A stretch of 64,000 bases of DNA from DATIRA01 sp963766505 (lineage in GTDB: Bacteria > Pseudomonadota > Gammaproteobacteria > Steroidobacterales > Steroidobacteraceae): positions 346,949 to 410,948 of the forward strand of contig CAVYAL010000010.1 of NCBI GenBank assembly GCA_963766505.1, read 5' to 3'. The notes under the pieces were generated by a model. The model was given only the letters and a program-made list of their open reading frames with translations, ran no database searches and was not told the origin of the DNA. The translations under genes were made by a program, and so were the position numbers. Shown here piece after piece: positions 52,103 through 64,000 of the stretch. How positions within the stretch are numbered: position 1 is the stretch's first letter; each line of letters opens with the position of its first letter.

Positions 52103-52398
52103 TCTCCTGCTCCCCGCACCTTCACCCTCAGCTTCCCGAGCGGCGCTCCTCCGGCGGCTTCGAGCGCATCGCTCAACGCCCGGCTCGCGTAGCGCACGCG
52201 CGCGGACCACGCGGCGGAGTCCACGATCACGACGAGGTCGGCATCGCGCCGCACGGCCGAGAGCACGTGCGGACGCAGGTTTTCCGGCAGCACGGCCCGC
52301 ACCTGTTCGGTCAGCGTGCGGCTGGCCGCGGCGTCCCTTGCGAGGCGCGCGAGTGGACCGGTCAGCTCGCCGAACAGTGGTTTCAGGTGGTCACTCAT
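52078..52398 (-). CDS. DciA-like protein (DUF721)
   Basis: 106-residue DUF721/DciA-type protein. DciA proteins load or assist the replicative helicase DnaB in bacteria lacking DnaC. The visible core is the KH-like LPENLRPHVLSAVRRDADLVVIVDSAAWSARVRYASRAL. A helical N-terminus (LKPLFGELTGPLARLARDA) precedes it. The final residues and TAG stop (GEKGLGDRG) are encoded by the right arm of repeat element E, so the native C-terminus may have been replaced. Position between lpxC and secA is shared with other gammaproteobacteria. Confidence 0.75.
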   Translation of the reverse strand: MSDHLKPLFGELTGPLARLARDAAASRTLTEQVRAVLPENLRPHVLSAVRRDADLVVIVDSAAWSARVRYASRALSDALEAAGGAPLGKLRVKVRGAGEKGLGDRG

Positions 52399-52639
52399 TG
52401 TTAATCAAATATAAATAACGGCCGTTTAATCGTGTTGCCAGCGGCGGGAGCATCCTGCACACTTCCCCGACTCGACAAAGCCGGTCCACCTCCCGGTCTC
52501 CAACAATAACTCGTATGGAGAGCGGTCGCGGTACAGACAGCCGTTTGACCGGTTTTGCCAAGACAGCGGCGTGTAGGCACCCCTAGCATGGGCGCCCCGC
52601 GTCGGTTCGTCGACGGTCGCGAAGAGGGTCAGCGCCGCA

Positions 52640-53560
52640 ATGAATCTGGAATTCGTCGTCCCAGGCAGGTCACGGCTCGTCCGCCGGATCGACCTGGGAC
52701 AGCCAAAGAACCTGCTGATGATCGCAACGGCCGCGCTGCTCGGCTGCGCGCTGGTGTTCGCGGCAGGCCTGCAACTCGGTCGCTTCCTGGCGGGCCCCTG
52801 GCAGGCGCAGAGCTTCGCGCGCACGCTGGAAGAGCAGCGCCTCGAGCTGCAGGCGGCGCGCAGCCAGCTGCAGGGCAAGGTCGATGCGATGGCCTCGCGG
52901 GTCGGCACGCTGAACGCCCACCTGATCCGCCTCGATGCGCTCGGCCGTCGCGTGGCCGAGCTGGCCGACCTCGACCGCGGTGAGTTCAATTTCGACCTGC
53001 CGCCGCCGGTGGGTGGTCCCGAGGGCTCCGAGACGAACGGCGGGTCCGCACAGGCGCCGGAACTGTCCAACGTTCTCGATGCACTCCAGGCGCAGCTCGA
53101 GGATCGCCAGCGCCAGCTGATGGTGCTCGAGAACCTGATGAGCAGCCGTGAACTCGGACAGCGCGTGCAGCCCAGCGGCTGGCCGCTGGTCGGAGGCTGG
53201 ATTTCCTCGCATTACGGCTACCGGACGGACCCGATCACCGGGCAGGGCGCGTTCCACCGCGGCGTCGACTTCGCCGGCACGCCCGGCAGCCAGGTCATCG
53301 CGGTCGGGCCCGGCGTCGTGTCGTTCGCGGGCTACAAGGACGGCTACGGCTACGTAGTCGAGGTCACTCATCCGACCGGCTACGTAACGCGCTACGGCCA
53401 CAATTCCCGCAACCTGGTCCGGATGGGCCAGACCGTCGGCAAGGGGCAGGCGATCGCGATCATCGGCAGCACCGGCCGCTCGACCGGCACGCACGTGCAT
53501 TTCGAGGTCGAGCGCGACGGCAAGGCCCAGAACCCGATCCGGTACCTGGATACACCGTAA
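52640..53560 (+). CDS. M23-family peptidase with membrane anchor and coiled coil
   Basis: Probable periplasmic peptidoglycan endopeptidase or LytM-type amidase activator. 306 residues: one membrane helix about 24-46, a coiled coil about 58-100 (EEQRLELQAARSQLQGKVDAMASR), a low-complexity linker, and the LytM domain from GGWISSHYGYRTDPITGQGAFHRGVDF with zinc ligands HxxxD near 206-210 and HVHFEV near 284. All zinc ligands are present, so it may be catalytic. The 241 bases before it, shared with the divergent dciA-like gene, include an AT-rich pocket (ATAAATAACGG) likely to hold promoters. Confidence 0.9.
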   Translation: MNLEFVVPGRSRLVRRIDLGQPKNLLMIATAALLGCALVFAAGLQLGRFLAGPWQAQSFARTLEEQRLELQAARSQLQGKVDAMASRVGTLNAHLIRLDALGRRVAELADLDRGEFNFDLPPPVGGPEGSETNGGSAQAPELSNVLDALQAQLEDRQRQLMVLENLMSSRELGQRVQPSGWPLVGGWISSHYGYRTDPITGQGAFHRGVDFAGTPGSQVIAVGPGVVSFAGYKDGYGYVVEVTHPTGYVTRYGHNSRNLVRMGQTVGKGQAIAIIGSTGRSTGTHVHFEVERDGKAQNPIRYLDTP

Positions 53561-53690
53561 GGGAAGGGGATTAAGAACCAGGGACTAGGGGATAGGGGAT
53601 AGGGGATAGTGAAGAGCGCCCACCGACGCGTGGGATGTCACATTCACTAACCCCTATCCCCTGACCCCTATCCCCTATATCCCCGCCCCT
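53558..53690. repeat. TAGGGGA nested-hairpin element F (M23-secA gap)
   Basis: Left arm from the TAA stop to about 53609 has GGGGATTA, then three TAGGGGA heptads; right arm about 53650-53685 has TAACCCCTATCCCCTGACCCC and so on. The core about 53609-53650 begins GTGAA and ends TTCAC and holds CCCAC-6 bases-GTGGG, a hairpin inside the hairpin. Core sequence is homologous to element E in the opposite orientation. Confidence 0.88.
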
Positions 53691-53733
53691 TGCTGTAAAA
53701 TCCCCTGTTCCCCCCGCAGCCCCTGGAGCCCAA

Positions 53734-56538
<2,805 letters not shown>

Positions 56539-56608
56539 GCGCGGTCGCGCGGCGTGCGCGGACCTGACGCAGGGCTCTGGATGGCGGGCGAGCGTCGTCA
56601 GCGTTCCC

Positions 56609-56702
56609 GGCGCGTACCAGCGACGGGGACGCCGTGAATCCATCCCTGGAGGCTCCGCGCGCGACGTCCTGTCGCGCGACGGCCCCGTCGCCGGTACGCG
56701 CC
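56609..56702 (+). repeat. Dispersed palindromic element P3 (secA-mutT gap)
   Basis: Outer stem 56609-56628 with 56683-56702 pairs at 19 of 20 positions. The core 56628-56687 is 60 bases and matches P1 at 49 positions, including the uninterrupted GGCTCCGCGCGCGAC and the hairpin CGCGCGAC/GTCGCGCG around a TCCT-containing loop. The remaining bases of the 247-base gap show no gene. Confidence 0.86.
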
Positions 56703-56785
56703 GCCAACGCACAACGCTCGATCGAGCACGGTGGACCGCAATTGCGCAGGGTTGTCTGGAAACACCGGGGTGAGAGCAATCACCG

Positions 56786-57208
56786 GTGCCCGGACGCTCG
56801 CCCTTGAGCAACGAGGTGAGGCCTCGGATTTACGTCGTCGCGGGCATCCTGTACGACGCGCGCGGCCGCGTGCTGATCGCGCAGCGGCCGGCGGGCAAGG
56901 TGCTGGCCGGGCGCTGGGAGTTCCCGGGCGGCAAGCTGCACGACGGCGAGGAGCCCTACGACGCGCTGGTGCGCGAGCTGCGCGAGGAGCTGGGCATCGA
57001 GGTCCACGCCGCGGAGCCGCTGATGCGCTACCCGGTGGATTACCCGGATCGCACCGTCGTGCTCGACACCTGGACGGTCGGCTCCTGGAGCGGCGAGGCG
57101 CGCGGCCTCGACGCGCAGGCGCTCAAGTGGGTGGAGTGCAACGGGCTTGGCGACGAGGACATCCTCGAGGCCGATCTTCCGATCGTCAGGTGCCTGACCG
57201 GCGCGTGA
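56786..57208 (+). CDS. mutT: 8-oxo-dGTP diphosphatase MutT
   Basis: Nudix hydrolase that removes oxidised guanine nucleotides. 140 residues with the Nudix box GGKLHDGEEPYDALVRELREELG: Gly49, Glu55, Arg63-Glu64 and Glu67-Glu68 all in place. VLAGRWEFPGGK is typical of MutT. Start GTG 56786 is provisional; TTG 56804 or GTG 56816 would shorten the leader. The 3' end overlaps tpm on the other strand by 23 bases. Confidence 0.9.
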   Translation: MPGRSPLSNEVRPRIYVVAGILYDARGRVLIAQRPAGKVLAGRWEFPGGKLHDGEEPYDALVRELREELGIEVHAAEPLMRYPVDYPDRTVVLDTWTVGSWSGEARGLDAQALKWVECNGLGDEDILEADLPIVRCLTGA

Positions 57209-57851
57209 GCAGGTAAGCGGCCTCGTACAGCGCCGGGATGCCGACCTCGGCGAACTTCGGGTTCTCCGCGATCATGTCCTTGCGCAGCAGCGTCTCGATC
57301 CTGAAGCTCCAGTCGTAGAGCTCGCGCACCTCGTCGGCCTCGACCGAGAACGGCGGGCCGCCCTTCATCTCCTGCGGATACTCGAGCGTCACGAGCAGCG
57401 TGGGGCTGCCGGGCGGCAGCAGCGCCGCCATGCTCTGTGCGTAGACGGGCCTCGTCTCGGGCGGCAGCGCGATCAACGCCGCGCGGTCGTAGGCGGCGTG
57501 CACCGGCCCGAGTGCGTCGGGCGTGAGCTCGAGCGCGTCGCCTTCGAGCAGCTCGTAGGACGCGGCCGCATGCCGCCGGAAAGGACCGTCCGGGCGTGTG
57601 TCGAACGAGAGTCCCTGCTCGCTGAAGAAGTCCCGGATCGCGATGTCGCTCAGCTCGGTGCCGACGATGCCGTGGCCGCGCTCCGCGAGCCAGACCATGT
57701 CGAGGCTCTTGCCGCAGAGCGGCACGTACACCCGGCCGCCCGGCGCGATCTCGAGTCGCGGCCAGAACTGCTCGAGGAACGGATGCACGCCGGACTGGTG
57801 GAATCCGATCTGTCCGGCCTGCCAGCGCTCGTGCCAGAACTCGGGGTGCAT
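57186..57851 (-). CDS. tpm: Thiopurine S-methyltransferase family protein
   Basis: SAM methyltransferase of the TPMT family, in bacteria linked to methylation of thiopurines and of selenium or tellurium oxyanions. 221 residues: FWHERWQAGQIGFHQSGVHPFL, VYVPLCGKSLDMVWLAERGHGIVGTELSD and AAYDRAALIALPPETRPVYAQSM are family signatures. ATG 57851 matches the family start. A 179-base gap to yacG holds no visible gene. Confidence 0.9.
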   Translation of the reverse strand: MHPEFWHERWQAGQIGFHQSGVHPFLEQFWPRLEIAPGGRVYVPLCGKSLDMVWLAERGHGIVGTELSDIAIRDFFSEQGLSFDTRPDGPFRRHAAASYELLEGDALELTPDALGPVHAAYDRAALIALPPETRPVYAQSMAALLPPGSPTLLVTLEYPQEMKGGPPFSVEADEVRELYDWSFRIETLLRKDMIAENPKFAEVGIPALYEAAYLLTRRSGT

Positions 57852-58030
57852 GGGGTTGCAGTCTAGGCGGGCCCTGGGAAATCCGCCATTCGGCGCAGTT
57901 TCGAGTGCGGACGACTGGATGAACCTCCAGGCGACCTTCGACCTCGCGGCCGCGATGCGGCGTCGCCACGACGTCGCCTGAACCCGCGCTCGCGGTGGCG
58001 CTGTCGGACAGCCAACAGGTACGCGGCGGC

Positions 58031-58237
58031 TCAGTGAGTCCTGGTGTCGTCCGTATCGTCGTCGGGAGTGCCGGTGTCGATCGCTGCCTCCTCCCCAGGT
58101 ATGCGCCGCTCCTCCATGACCCAGGCGCCGAGATCGATCAGCTTGCAGCGCTCGCTGCAGAACGGCCGCCAGTCCGAGCGCTCGGACCACTCGACCGGCT
58201 TCTGGCAGGTCGGGCAGGTAACGATGCGTGCGCTCAC
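58031..58237 (-). CDS. yacG: DNA gyrase inhibitor YacG
   Basis: Small zinc protein that binds GyrB and blocks DNA binding. 68 residues with the four zinc Cys (CPTC at 8-11, CSERC at 27-31) and the diagnostic RPFCSERCKLIDLGAWVMEERRIPGEE. The acidic tail DDDTDD is typical. Its GTG start overlaps the zapD stop by four bases. Confidence 0.94.
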   Translation of the reverse strand: MSARIVTCPTCQKPVEWSERSDWRPFCSERCKLIDLGAWVMEERRIPGEEAAIDTGTPDDDTDDTRTH

Positions 58238-59040
58238 GTGCAGGTCGCCAGCGTGAAAGGCACGTCAGCGAGGACCTGCACCGGGCGGTTCTCCGGGTCC
58301 TGCCATTCGAGGAAGCGGATGCTGCAGCGGTGGTGGCTGCCGCTGATCTCCGGGTAGATCGCGGTGCCCTGCGGCAGCAGTATCCGGATCATCTGCACGT
58401 GCACGCCGCGGTCGAGCGCGAGATGGAACACGCCGTTGGCCGCGACCTCCGGGCGGGACTTGCCCTGCTCGCGGGTCATCCACAGCAGCTCCGAGACCGC
58501 GTCGCCGAGCGGGCGGATGATCGCGAGCCAGTGCGCGAAGTCCGCGCCGCGCACGTCATCGGGCAGGTTGAGCCAGTGCGTGTAGTCCGGCAGGTCGAAT
58601 TCGCAGGTGCCGCCCGGGATCGTGCTGCGGTGCTTGATCGCGTTCAGGAACTCCGAGTCGCGCAGCTTCTGCATGAACAGCGCGCCGACGCCGGTCAGCT
58701 CCTCCCGCATCCGGTGCAGCTTGCTGAGCAGCAGCTTGAGCCGCCCGGCGTCCACGCCCGGCCGGGTCGTGAACGCAGCGAGCGCAGCCATCTGGCGCTC
58801 GAGTTCCTTCAGCACCTCGCCGCGCACGTCGCCGCGCTGCGTGATGGCCAGGATCTCGAGCAGCGCCGCAACCGCGGCACGCGTGGACCAGGGGTCCGCC
58901 TTCGTATGGTGGTGTACGGCCTGGTGGTAGAGGAAGTCGAGGCGCAGGAAGTTACGCATCCGCTCGTTCAGCGGCTGTTCGTAGACCACCATGCGGGCAG
59001 CCGCTTCTTCCGAGGGCACCACGGCCTCGTGTGCATTCAT
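58234..59040 (-). CDS. zapD: Cell division protein ZapD
   Basis: Bundles FtsZ filaments through the FtsZ C-terminal peptide. From ATG 59040 the protein is 268 residues; ATG 58992, just before VVYEQPLNERMRNFLRLDFL, is where E. coli ZapD aligns and would give 252. GDVRGEVLKELERQMAAL, TTRPGVDAGRLKLLLSKLH, STIPGGTCEFDLPDYTHWL and PEISGSHHRCSIRFL are the family blocks. The partner FtsZ tail is encoded in this window. Confidence 0.92.
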   Translation of the reverse strand: MNAHEAVVPSEEAAARMVVYEQPLNERMRNFLRLDFLYHQAVHHHTKADPWSTRAAVAALLEILAITQRGDVRGEVLKELERQMAALAAFTTRPGVDAGRLKLLLSKLHRMREELTGVGALFMQKLRDSEFLNAIKHRSTIPGGTCEFDLPDYTHWLNLPDDVRGADFAHWLAIIRPLGDAVSELLWMTREQGKSRPEVAANGVFHLALDRGVHVQMIRILLPQGTAIYPEISGSHHRCSIRFLEWQDPENRPVQVLADVPFTLATCT

Positions 59041-59194
59041 CGGGCTATTCTGCGACAGGAGCCTGAATGCGAACAACCCGCAACTTCGGCTGCTTGACGC
59101 CGGGCACGGTTTTAGGGCCGCAATGGGCGCGGGCAGGGCCGGTCAAAACGGTGTATTTGCTGCACCGCGCGGGCTGCGCCCGGCAGGCGTCTGG

Positions 59195-59821
59195 TCAGCT
59201 GGCGGCCGCTGTTGCGAGCGCGAGGTACTTTTCGTGCAGCTCCGCGACCTTTCCGCGCAGTTCGTCCACGGGCCCGGTGTTGCGGATCACGTCGTCCGCG
59301 AACCCGAGCCGCTCGGCGCGCGTCGCCTGCGCCTCGAGCGAGGCCCGCGCCTGTTCCGCGGTTACCTGGTCGCGTCCGACCAGCCGCTCGAGCTGCAGTT
59401 CCTCGGGAACGTCCACCACCAGCACGCGGTCGACGTGGTCGCGGCGCCCGCCCTCGGTCAGCAGCGGTATCACGAGCAGCTGGTAGGCGCCGCCGGCGGT
59501 CGCGGACTGCCGCTCCATTTCCGCGCGGATCGCCGGATGCAGGATCGCCTCGAGCCGGTGGCGGGCCCCGGGGTCCGCGAAGATCCGCTCGCGCATGCGG
59601 CGGCGGTCGAGGCCGCCTTCTGCATCGAGCGCCTCCGGCCCGAACGCGGCGACGATCTCCGCGAGCGCCGGCTGCCCGGGCGCGACCACCTGCCGCGCGA
59701 TCAGGTCCGTGTCGATGACCGGCACGCCGAGCTGCGCGAACAGGTCCGCGACCGTGGACTTGCCGCTGGCTATTCCGCCGGTCAGCGCGACGCGGAAGGA
59801 GGGCACCTCAGTCCCTGCCAA
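59195..59821 (-). CDS. coaE: Dephospho-CoA kinase
   Basis: Last step of coenzyme A synthesis. 208 residues: P-loop ALTGGIASGKSTVADLF at 12-28, VIDTDLIARQVVAPGQPAL, LEAILHPAIRAEME and VIPLLTEGG. The start region overlaps the higA stop by 14 bases, so coaE may depend on translation of that gene. The usual order pilD-coaE is interrupted here by higA. Confidence 0.94.
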   Translation of the reverse strand: MAGTEVPSFRVALTGGIASGKSTVADLFAQLGVPVIDTDLIARQVVAPGQPALAEIVAAFGPEALDAEGGLDRRRMRERIFADPGARHRLEAILHPAIRAEMERQSATAGGAYQLLVIPLLTEGGRRDHVDRVLVVDVPEELQLERLVGRDQVTAEQARASLEAQATRAERLGFADDVIRNTGPVDELRGKVAELHEKYLALATAAAS

Positions 59822-60167
59822 CCAGGCTCTCGAGTGGGATACCGAGCTCCCGGTGCAGCCTGCGAATCATGTGGATGGACAGGGCACGGCGGCCATTGAG
59901 GACCTCCGAGACGCGCCCGCGCGATCCAAGCAGGGGCTCCAGGTCCTTCCTCGTCAGGCCCGACTGTTCCATGCGGAAGCGAATGGCCTCGAGCGGATCG
60001 GGATCTGCAATCGGGAAACGGCGATCCTCGTAAGCCTCGACGAGTGTGACCAGCACATCGAGTTCGTCGCCCTCTGGCGTGCCCGGCTCAGAATCCATCA
60101 GTTGCTCGATTCGCCTAAGCGCACTCTTGTGGTCCGCGTCAGTTCGAATTGGCCGGATTTCCATCAC
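59808..60167 (-). CDS. higA: Orphan HigA-type XRE antitoxin
   Basis: 119 residues of the COG5499/HigA type: an N-terminal EIRPIRTDADHKSALRRIEQLMDSEPGTPEGDELDVLVTLVEAYE stretch and a C-terminal XRE helix-turn-helix (LTRKDLEPLLGSRGRVSEVLNGRRALSIHMIRRLHRELGI). Such proteins normally pair with an upstream HigB mRNA interferase gene, but only 36 bases separate it from pilD, so no toxin is present. It sits inside the conserved pilD-coaE junction, overlapping coaE by 14 bases. Domestication as a local regulator is possible. Confidence 0.88.
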   Translation of the reverse strand: MMEIRPIRTDADHKSALRRIEQLMDSEPGTPEGDELDVLVTLVEAYEDRRFPIADPDPLEAIRFRMEQSGLTRKDLEPLLGSRGRVSEVLNGRRALSIHMIRRLHRELGIPLESLVGRD

Positions 60168-60203
60168 ACCTTCTCCGCGTCGATCGAGTCGTACTGTCCT
60201 AGA

Positions 60204-61100
60204 CTAGCGACCCAGCCCGGTCATGCTCAGGTAACCGCCGACGAGCTGCGGGCCCCACATCAGAGCGATCCAGCCCGCCGCCGCGAGGTAGGGGCCGAAC
60301 GGGATCGGGATGTTCCGGTCGCGGCCGCGCAGCACGATCATCAGCACGCCGATCACCGCGCCGCTGAAGGCCGAGAGCAGGATGATCAACGGCAGCATCT
60401 GCCAGCCCATCCAGGCGCCGAAGGCGCCGAACAGCTTGAAGTCGCCGTAGCCCATGCCTTCCTTGCCGGTCGCGAGCTTGAAGGCCCAGTAGACGAGCCA
60501 CAGACTCAGGTACCCGGCCGCTCCGCCGATGATCGCCGAGCGCGGGTCCACCGGGATCGGAGGCCGCAGTCCCGCGGCCCAGGCGAGGCTCAGGAGCAGC
60601 CCGAGCCAGAGCAGCGGCAGCGTGATCACGTCCGGCAGGATCTGGTGGTCGAGGTCGATGACGGTCAGCGCGACCAGCGACCAGGTGAACGCGAGCGCGG
60701 CCAGCGTCTGCCAGTGCCAGCCGAAACGCCAGGCGACGGCGGCCGAGAGCAGCGCCGTGCCGAGTTCGACGATCGGGTAGCGGGGCGAGATCGGCGCCTT
60801 GCAGTTCGCGCACTTGCCGCCCAGCAGCAGCCAGCTCAGGACCGGGATGTTCTGGTGCGCCTTGATCTCGGCGCTGCACTTCGGGCAGCGCGAGCGCGGC
60901 ACGACGAGGTTGTAGCGCTCGGCGGGCGGCTTTGCCTCGTGGCCGAGCATCTCGTCCGCCTGGGTCTTCCACTGCCGCTCCAGCATCAGCGGCAGGCGGT
61001 GGATCACGACGTTCAGGAAACTGCCGACCAGCAGCGACAGCAGGAAGACGGCGGCCACCAGCAGCCAGGAGTGTTCCGCGAAGGCAGAGAACAAGGTCAT
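60204..61100 (-). CDS. pilD: Type IV prepilin peptidase / N-methyltransferase PilD
   Basis: Membrane aspartyl protease that cleaves and methylates prepilins and pseudopilins. 298 residues: two zinc Cys pairs (CPKC 72-75, CANC 97-100) of the methylase domain, catalytic Asp motifs DLDHQILPD near 150 and GMGYGDFKLF near 214, and about seven helices. ATG 61100 is chosen by homology. The gene is intact, unlike pilC and pilB upstream. Confidence 0.95.
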   Translation of the reverse strand: MTLFSAFAEHSWLLVAAVFLLSLLVGSFLNVVIHRLPLMLERQWKTQADEMLGHEAKPPAERYNLVVPRSRCPKCSAEIKAHQNIPVLSWLLLGGKCANCKAPISPRYPIVELGTALLSAAVAWRFGWHWQTLAALAFTWSLVALTVIDLDHQILPDVITLPLLWLGLLLSLAWAAGLRPPIPVDPRSAIIGGAAGYLSLWLVYWAFKLATGKEGMGYGDFKLFGAFGAWMGWQMLPLIILLSAFSGAVIGVLMIVLRGRDRNIPIPFGPYLAAAGWIALMWGPQLVGGYLSMTGLGR

Positions 61101-61202
61101 GGATCGATCCGGAGTTGCTGGCGGCGGGGCAAGGCTCTGGCGGCTGGAAGAATATGTCGCGAAGTGTATCGGCACGGGGCCGTCGTTTCCTGCGCTGTTT
61201 CG

Positions 61203-61236
61203 CAAAAGAAAACGCCGCGCGGGGCGCGGCGTTCTC
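61203..61236 (-). terminator. Intrinsic terminator after pilC
   Basis: On the minus strand a 9-bp stem AACGCCGCG/CGCGGCGTT with a 5-base loop is followed by TTCTTTTGCG, a T-rich run. It lies about 28 bases past the pilC stop and 100 bases before pilD, so pilB-pilC probably ends here and pilD-higA-coaE-zapD-yacG starts anew. Confidence 0.82.
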
Positions 61237-61261
61237 CTGGCATCGGCCCGGAGCGTATGCG

Positions 61262-62483
61262 TCAGATGACCGCGCCCAGCTTGAAGATCGGCAGGTACAT
61301 CGCGATCACGAGGCCGCCGACCAGCACGCCCAGGATCACCATGATCAAGCGGCTCGAGCAGGCTCGAGAGGCTGTCCACGGCCGCGTCCACGTCGTCCTC
61401 GTAGAAATCGGCGACCTTGCCGGCCATCTCGTCCAGCGAGCCCGATTCCTCGCCGACTGCGATCATCTGCACGACCATGTTCGGGAACAGACCCGTGTTC
61501 TCCATCGCGCGCTGCATGCGCATGCCGGTGGCGATCTCGTCGCGCATCTTCAGCACCGCGTCCTGGTAGACGATGTTGCCGGTGGCGCCGGCGACGGACT
61601 TCATCGCTTCGACCAGCGGCACGCCGGCGCGCGAACATCGTCGCAAGCGTGCGGGCGTAGCGCGCGATCGCGGCTTTCTTCAGGATCGGCCCGATGACCG
61701 GGATCTGCAGCGACAGCTTGTCGATGAACTGCCGCAGCGGCCGCGAGCGCTTGTAGAAGTACGAGAACCCCAGCACGACGCCGACCAGGATCAGGAACAG
61801 GATCCAGCCGTTGTCCTGCATCCAGCGCGACAGTGCCGATGACCATCTGGGTAAAGGCGGGCAGGTCTGCGCCGAAGCCCTTGAACAGGCTCTCGAACTG
61901 CGGGATCACGAAGATCAGCAGGATCACAGTCACGATCACCGCGACCGCGATGCACGGCGGCCGGATAGAAGAGCGCCTTCTTGATCTTCTTCTTGAGCGC
62001 CTCGGTCTTTTCCTTGTAGGTCGCGATCTTGTCGAGCACGGTCTCGAGCGCGCCCGCGTGCTCGCCGGCCTCGACGAGGTTCACGAACAGGTCGTCGAAG
62101 TGCAGCGGGTGCTTGGCCAGCGCCTGGTGCAGCGAGCTGCCGGTCTCGATGTCGTTCTTGATCGCGAGCACCAGCTTCTGCATCGCCGGCTTGTCGTTGC
62201 CGACGCCGATGATCTCGAAGGCCTGGACCATCGGGATGCCGGCCGAGAGCATCGTGGCCAGCTGACGGCTGAAGATCGCGATGTCCTCGGCCTTGACCTT
62301 CCCGTCGCTCTTGAAGAGCTGGCGTTCCTTGCTGATCCGCGAGGCGGCGATGCCCTGCTTGCGCAGGTCCGCCCGCATGTCCATCTCGTCCTTGGCCAGG
62401 CCGCGTCCCTTGACGCGGTTGCCCTTGCGGTCCTTGCCTTCCCAGCGGAATGGAAACTGCTTGCCTGCGATGACTTCAGCCAT
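61262..62483 (-). CDS. pilC: Type IV pilus inner-membrane platform protein PilC, four frame breaks
   Basis: GspF-fold platform protein of the pilus machine. The N-terminus FPFRWEGKDRKGNRVKGRGLAKDE, IAIFSRQLATMLSAGIPMVQAFEIIG and the AGEHAGALETVLDKIATYKE block are in one frame to about 61955; later conserved blocks (VIVTVILLIFVIPQFESLFKGFGADLPAFTQ; MQDNGWILFLILVGVVLGFSYFYKRS; RAGVPLVEAMKSVAGATGN; VLVGGLVIAMYLPIFKLGAVI) occur in other frames with breaks near 61955, 61835, 61635 and 61345. Each needs removal of one base. Corrected length is about 405 residues, normal for PilC. Confidence 0.85.
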
Positions 62484-62499
62484 CTTCCATCTGCCTCGC

Positions 62500-64000
<1,501 letters not shown>

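Noticed and set aside
60168..60203. A HigB toxin gene next to higA
   Set aside because: Only 36 bases lie between the higA start and the pilD stop; no open frame of toxin size exists on either strand there.
61262..62483. pilC as a true pseudogene
   Set aside because: Every break is a single extra base, conserved blocks are intact on both sides and there are no stop mutations, so sequence error is more likely.

Overview
The window comes from a high-GC gammaproteobacterium, most like the Xanthomonadales/Chromatiales grade. It carries a complete dcw cluster with mraZ and ftsL, a kdsD-kdsC-lptCAB-rpoN-hpf-rapZ block, lpoA/yraN/rsmI next to rnpB, sspA-sspB behind a cytochrome bc1 operon, and a pilB-pilC-pilD-coaE-zapD-yacG block. 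The genus cannot be read from the sequence. Nearly everything is core chromosomal housekeeping. I see no tRNA, rRNA, insertion sequence, phage gene, CRISPR array or defence island.

Layout. 1-4.7 kb: a partial cAMP phosphodiesterase, an O-methyltransferase, then ahcY (behind a clear SAH riboswitch) and metK, which together form the activated-methyl cycle. 4.7-10.6 kb: tkt-gap-pgk-pyk, central carbon metabolism. 10.7-18.5 kb: a secreted amidohydrolase, a MoxR ATPase/VWA protein pair, a secreted peroxiredoxin, a patatin-like lipase and the magnesium channel mgtE. 18.6-24.8 kb (minus): rapZ, hpf, rpoN, lptB, lptA, lptC, kdsC, kdsD. 24.9-30.3 kb (plus): ibaG, murA, petA-petB-petC, sspA-sspB. 30.4-33.7 kb: yraN, lpoA, rsmI and the RNase P RNA. 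34.0-51.0 kb: MraZ-controlled dcw cluster from mraZ to ftsZ, with most genes overlapping by 1-4 bases. 51.1-57.2 kb: lpxC, a DciA-like gene, an M23 peptidase, secA, mutT. 57.2-64 kb (minus): tpm, yacG, zapD, coaE, an orphan HigA-type antitoxin, pilD, pilC and the start of pilB.

The most unusual content lies between the genes. Six elements (A-F) built from heptad TAGGGGA arrays sit directly at gene ends; five have a G-rich arm, a short core that is itself usually self-complementary, and a C-rich arm, so the whole folds as a nested hairpin. The stop codons of sspB, ftsA, lpxC and the dciA-like gene lie in or directly at these arrays. A second dispersed family (P1-P3) has a 60-base core that aligns without gaps in all three copies, predicted to form two small hairpins, and outer stems of 17-24 bp whose sequences are unrelated between copies although pairing is kept. 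A third locus is an exact 55-base-period tandem array closed by a 22-bp hairpin.

Several conserved genes (pyk, the moxR-like gene, lptC, pilC, pilB) are broken in the sequence as given. All twelve breaks I can locate behave as single extra bases, and nine lie in the last 2.7 kb. This looks more like uncorrected insertion errors than gene decay, so I annotate these as genes with frameshifts rather than pseudogenes.
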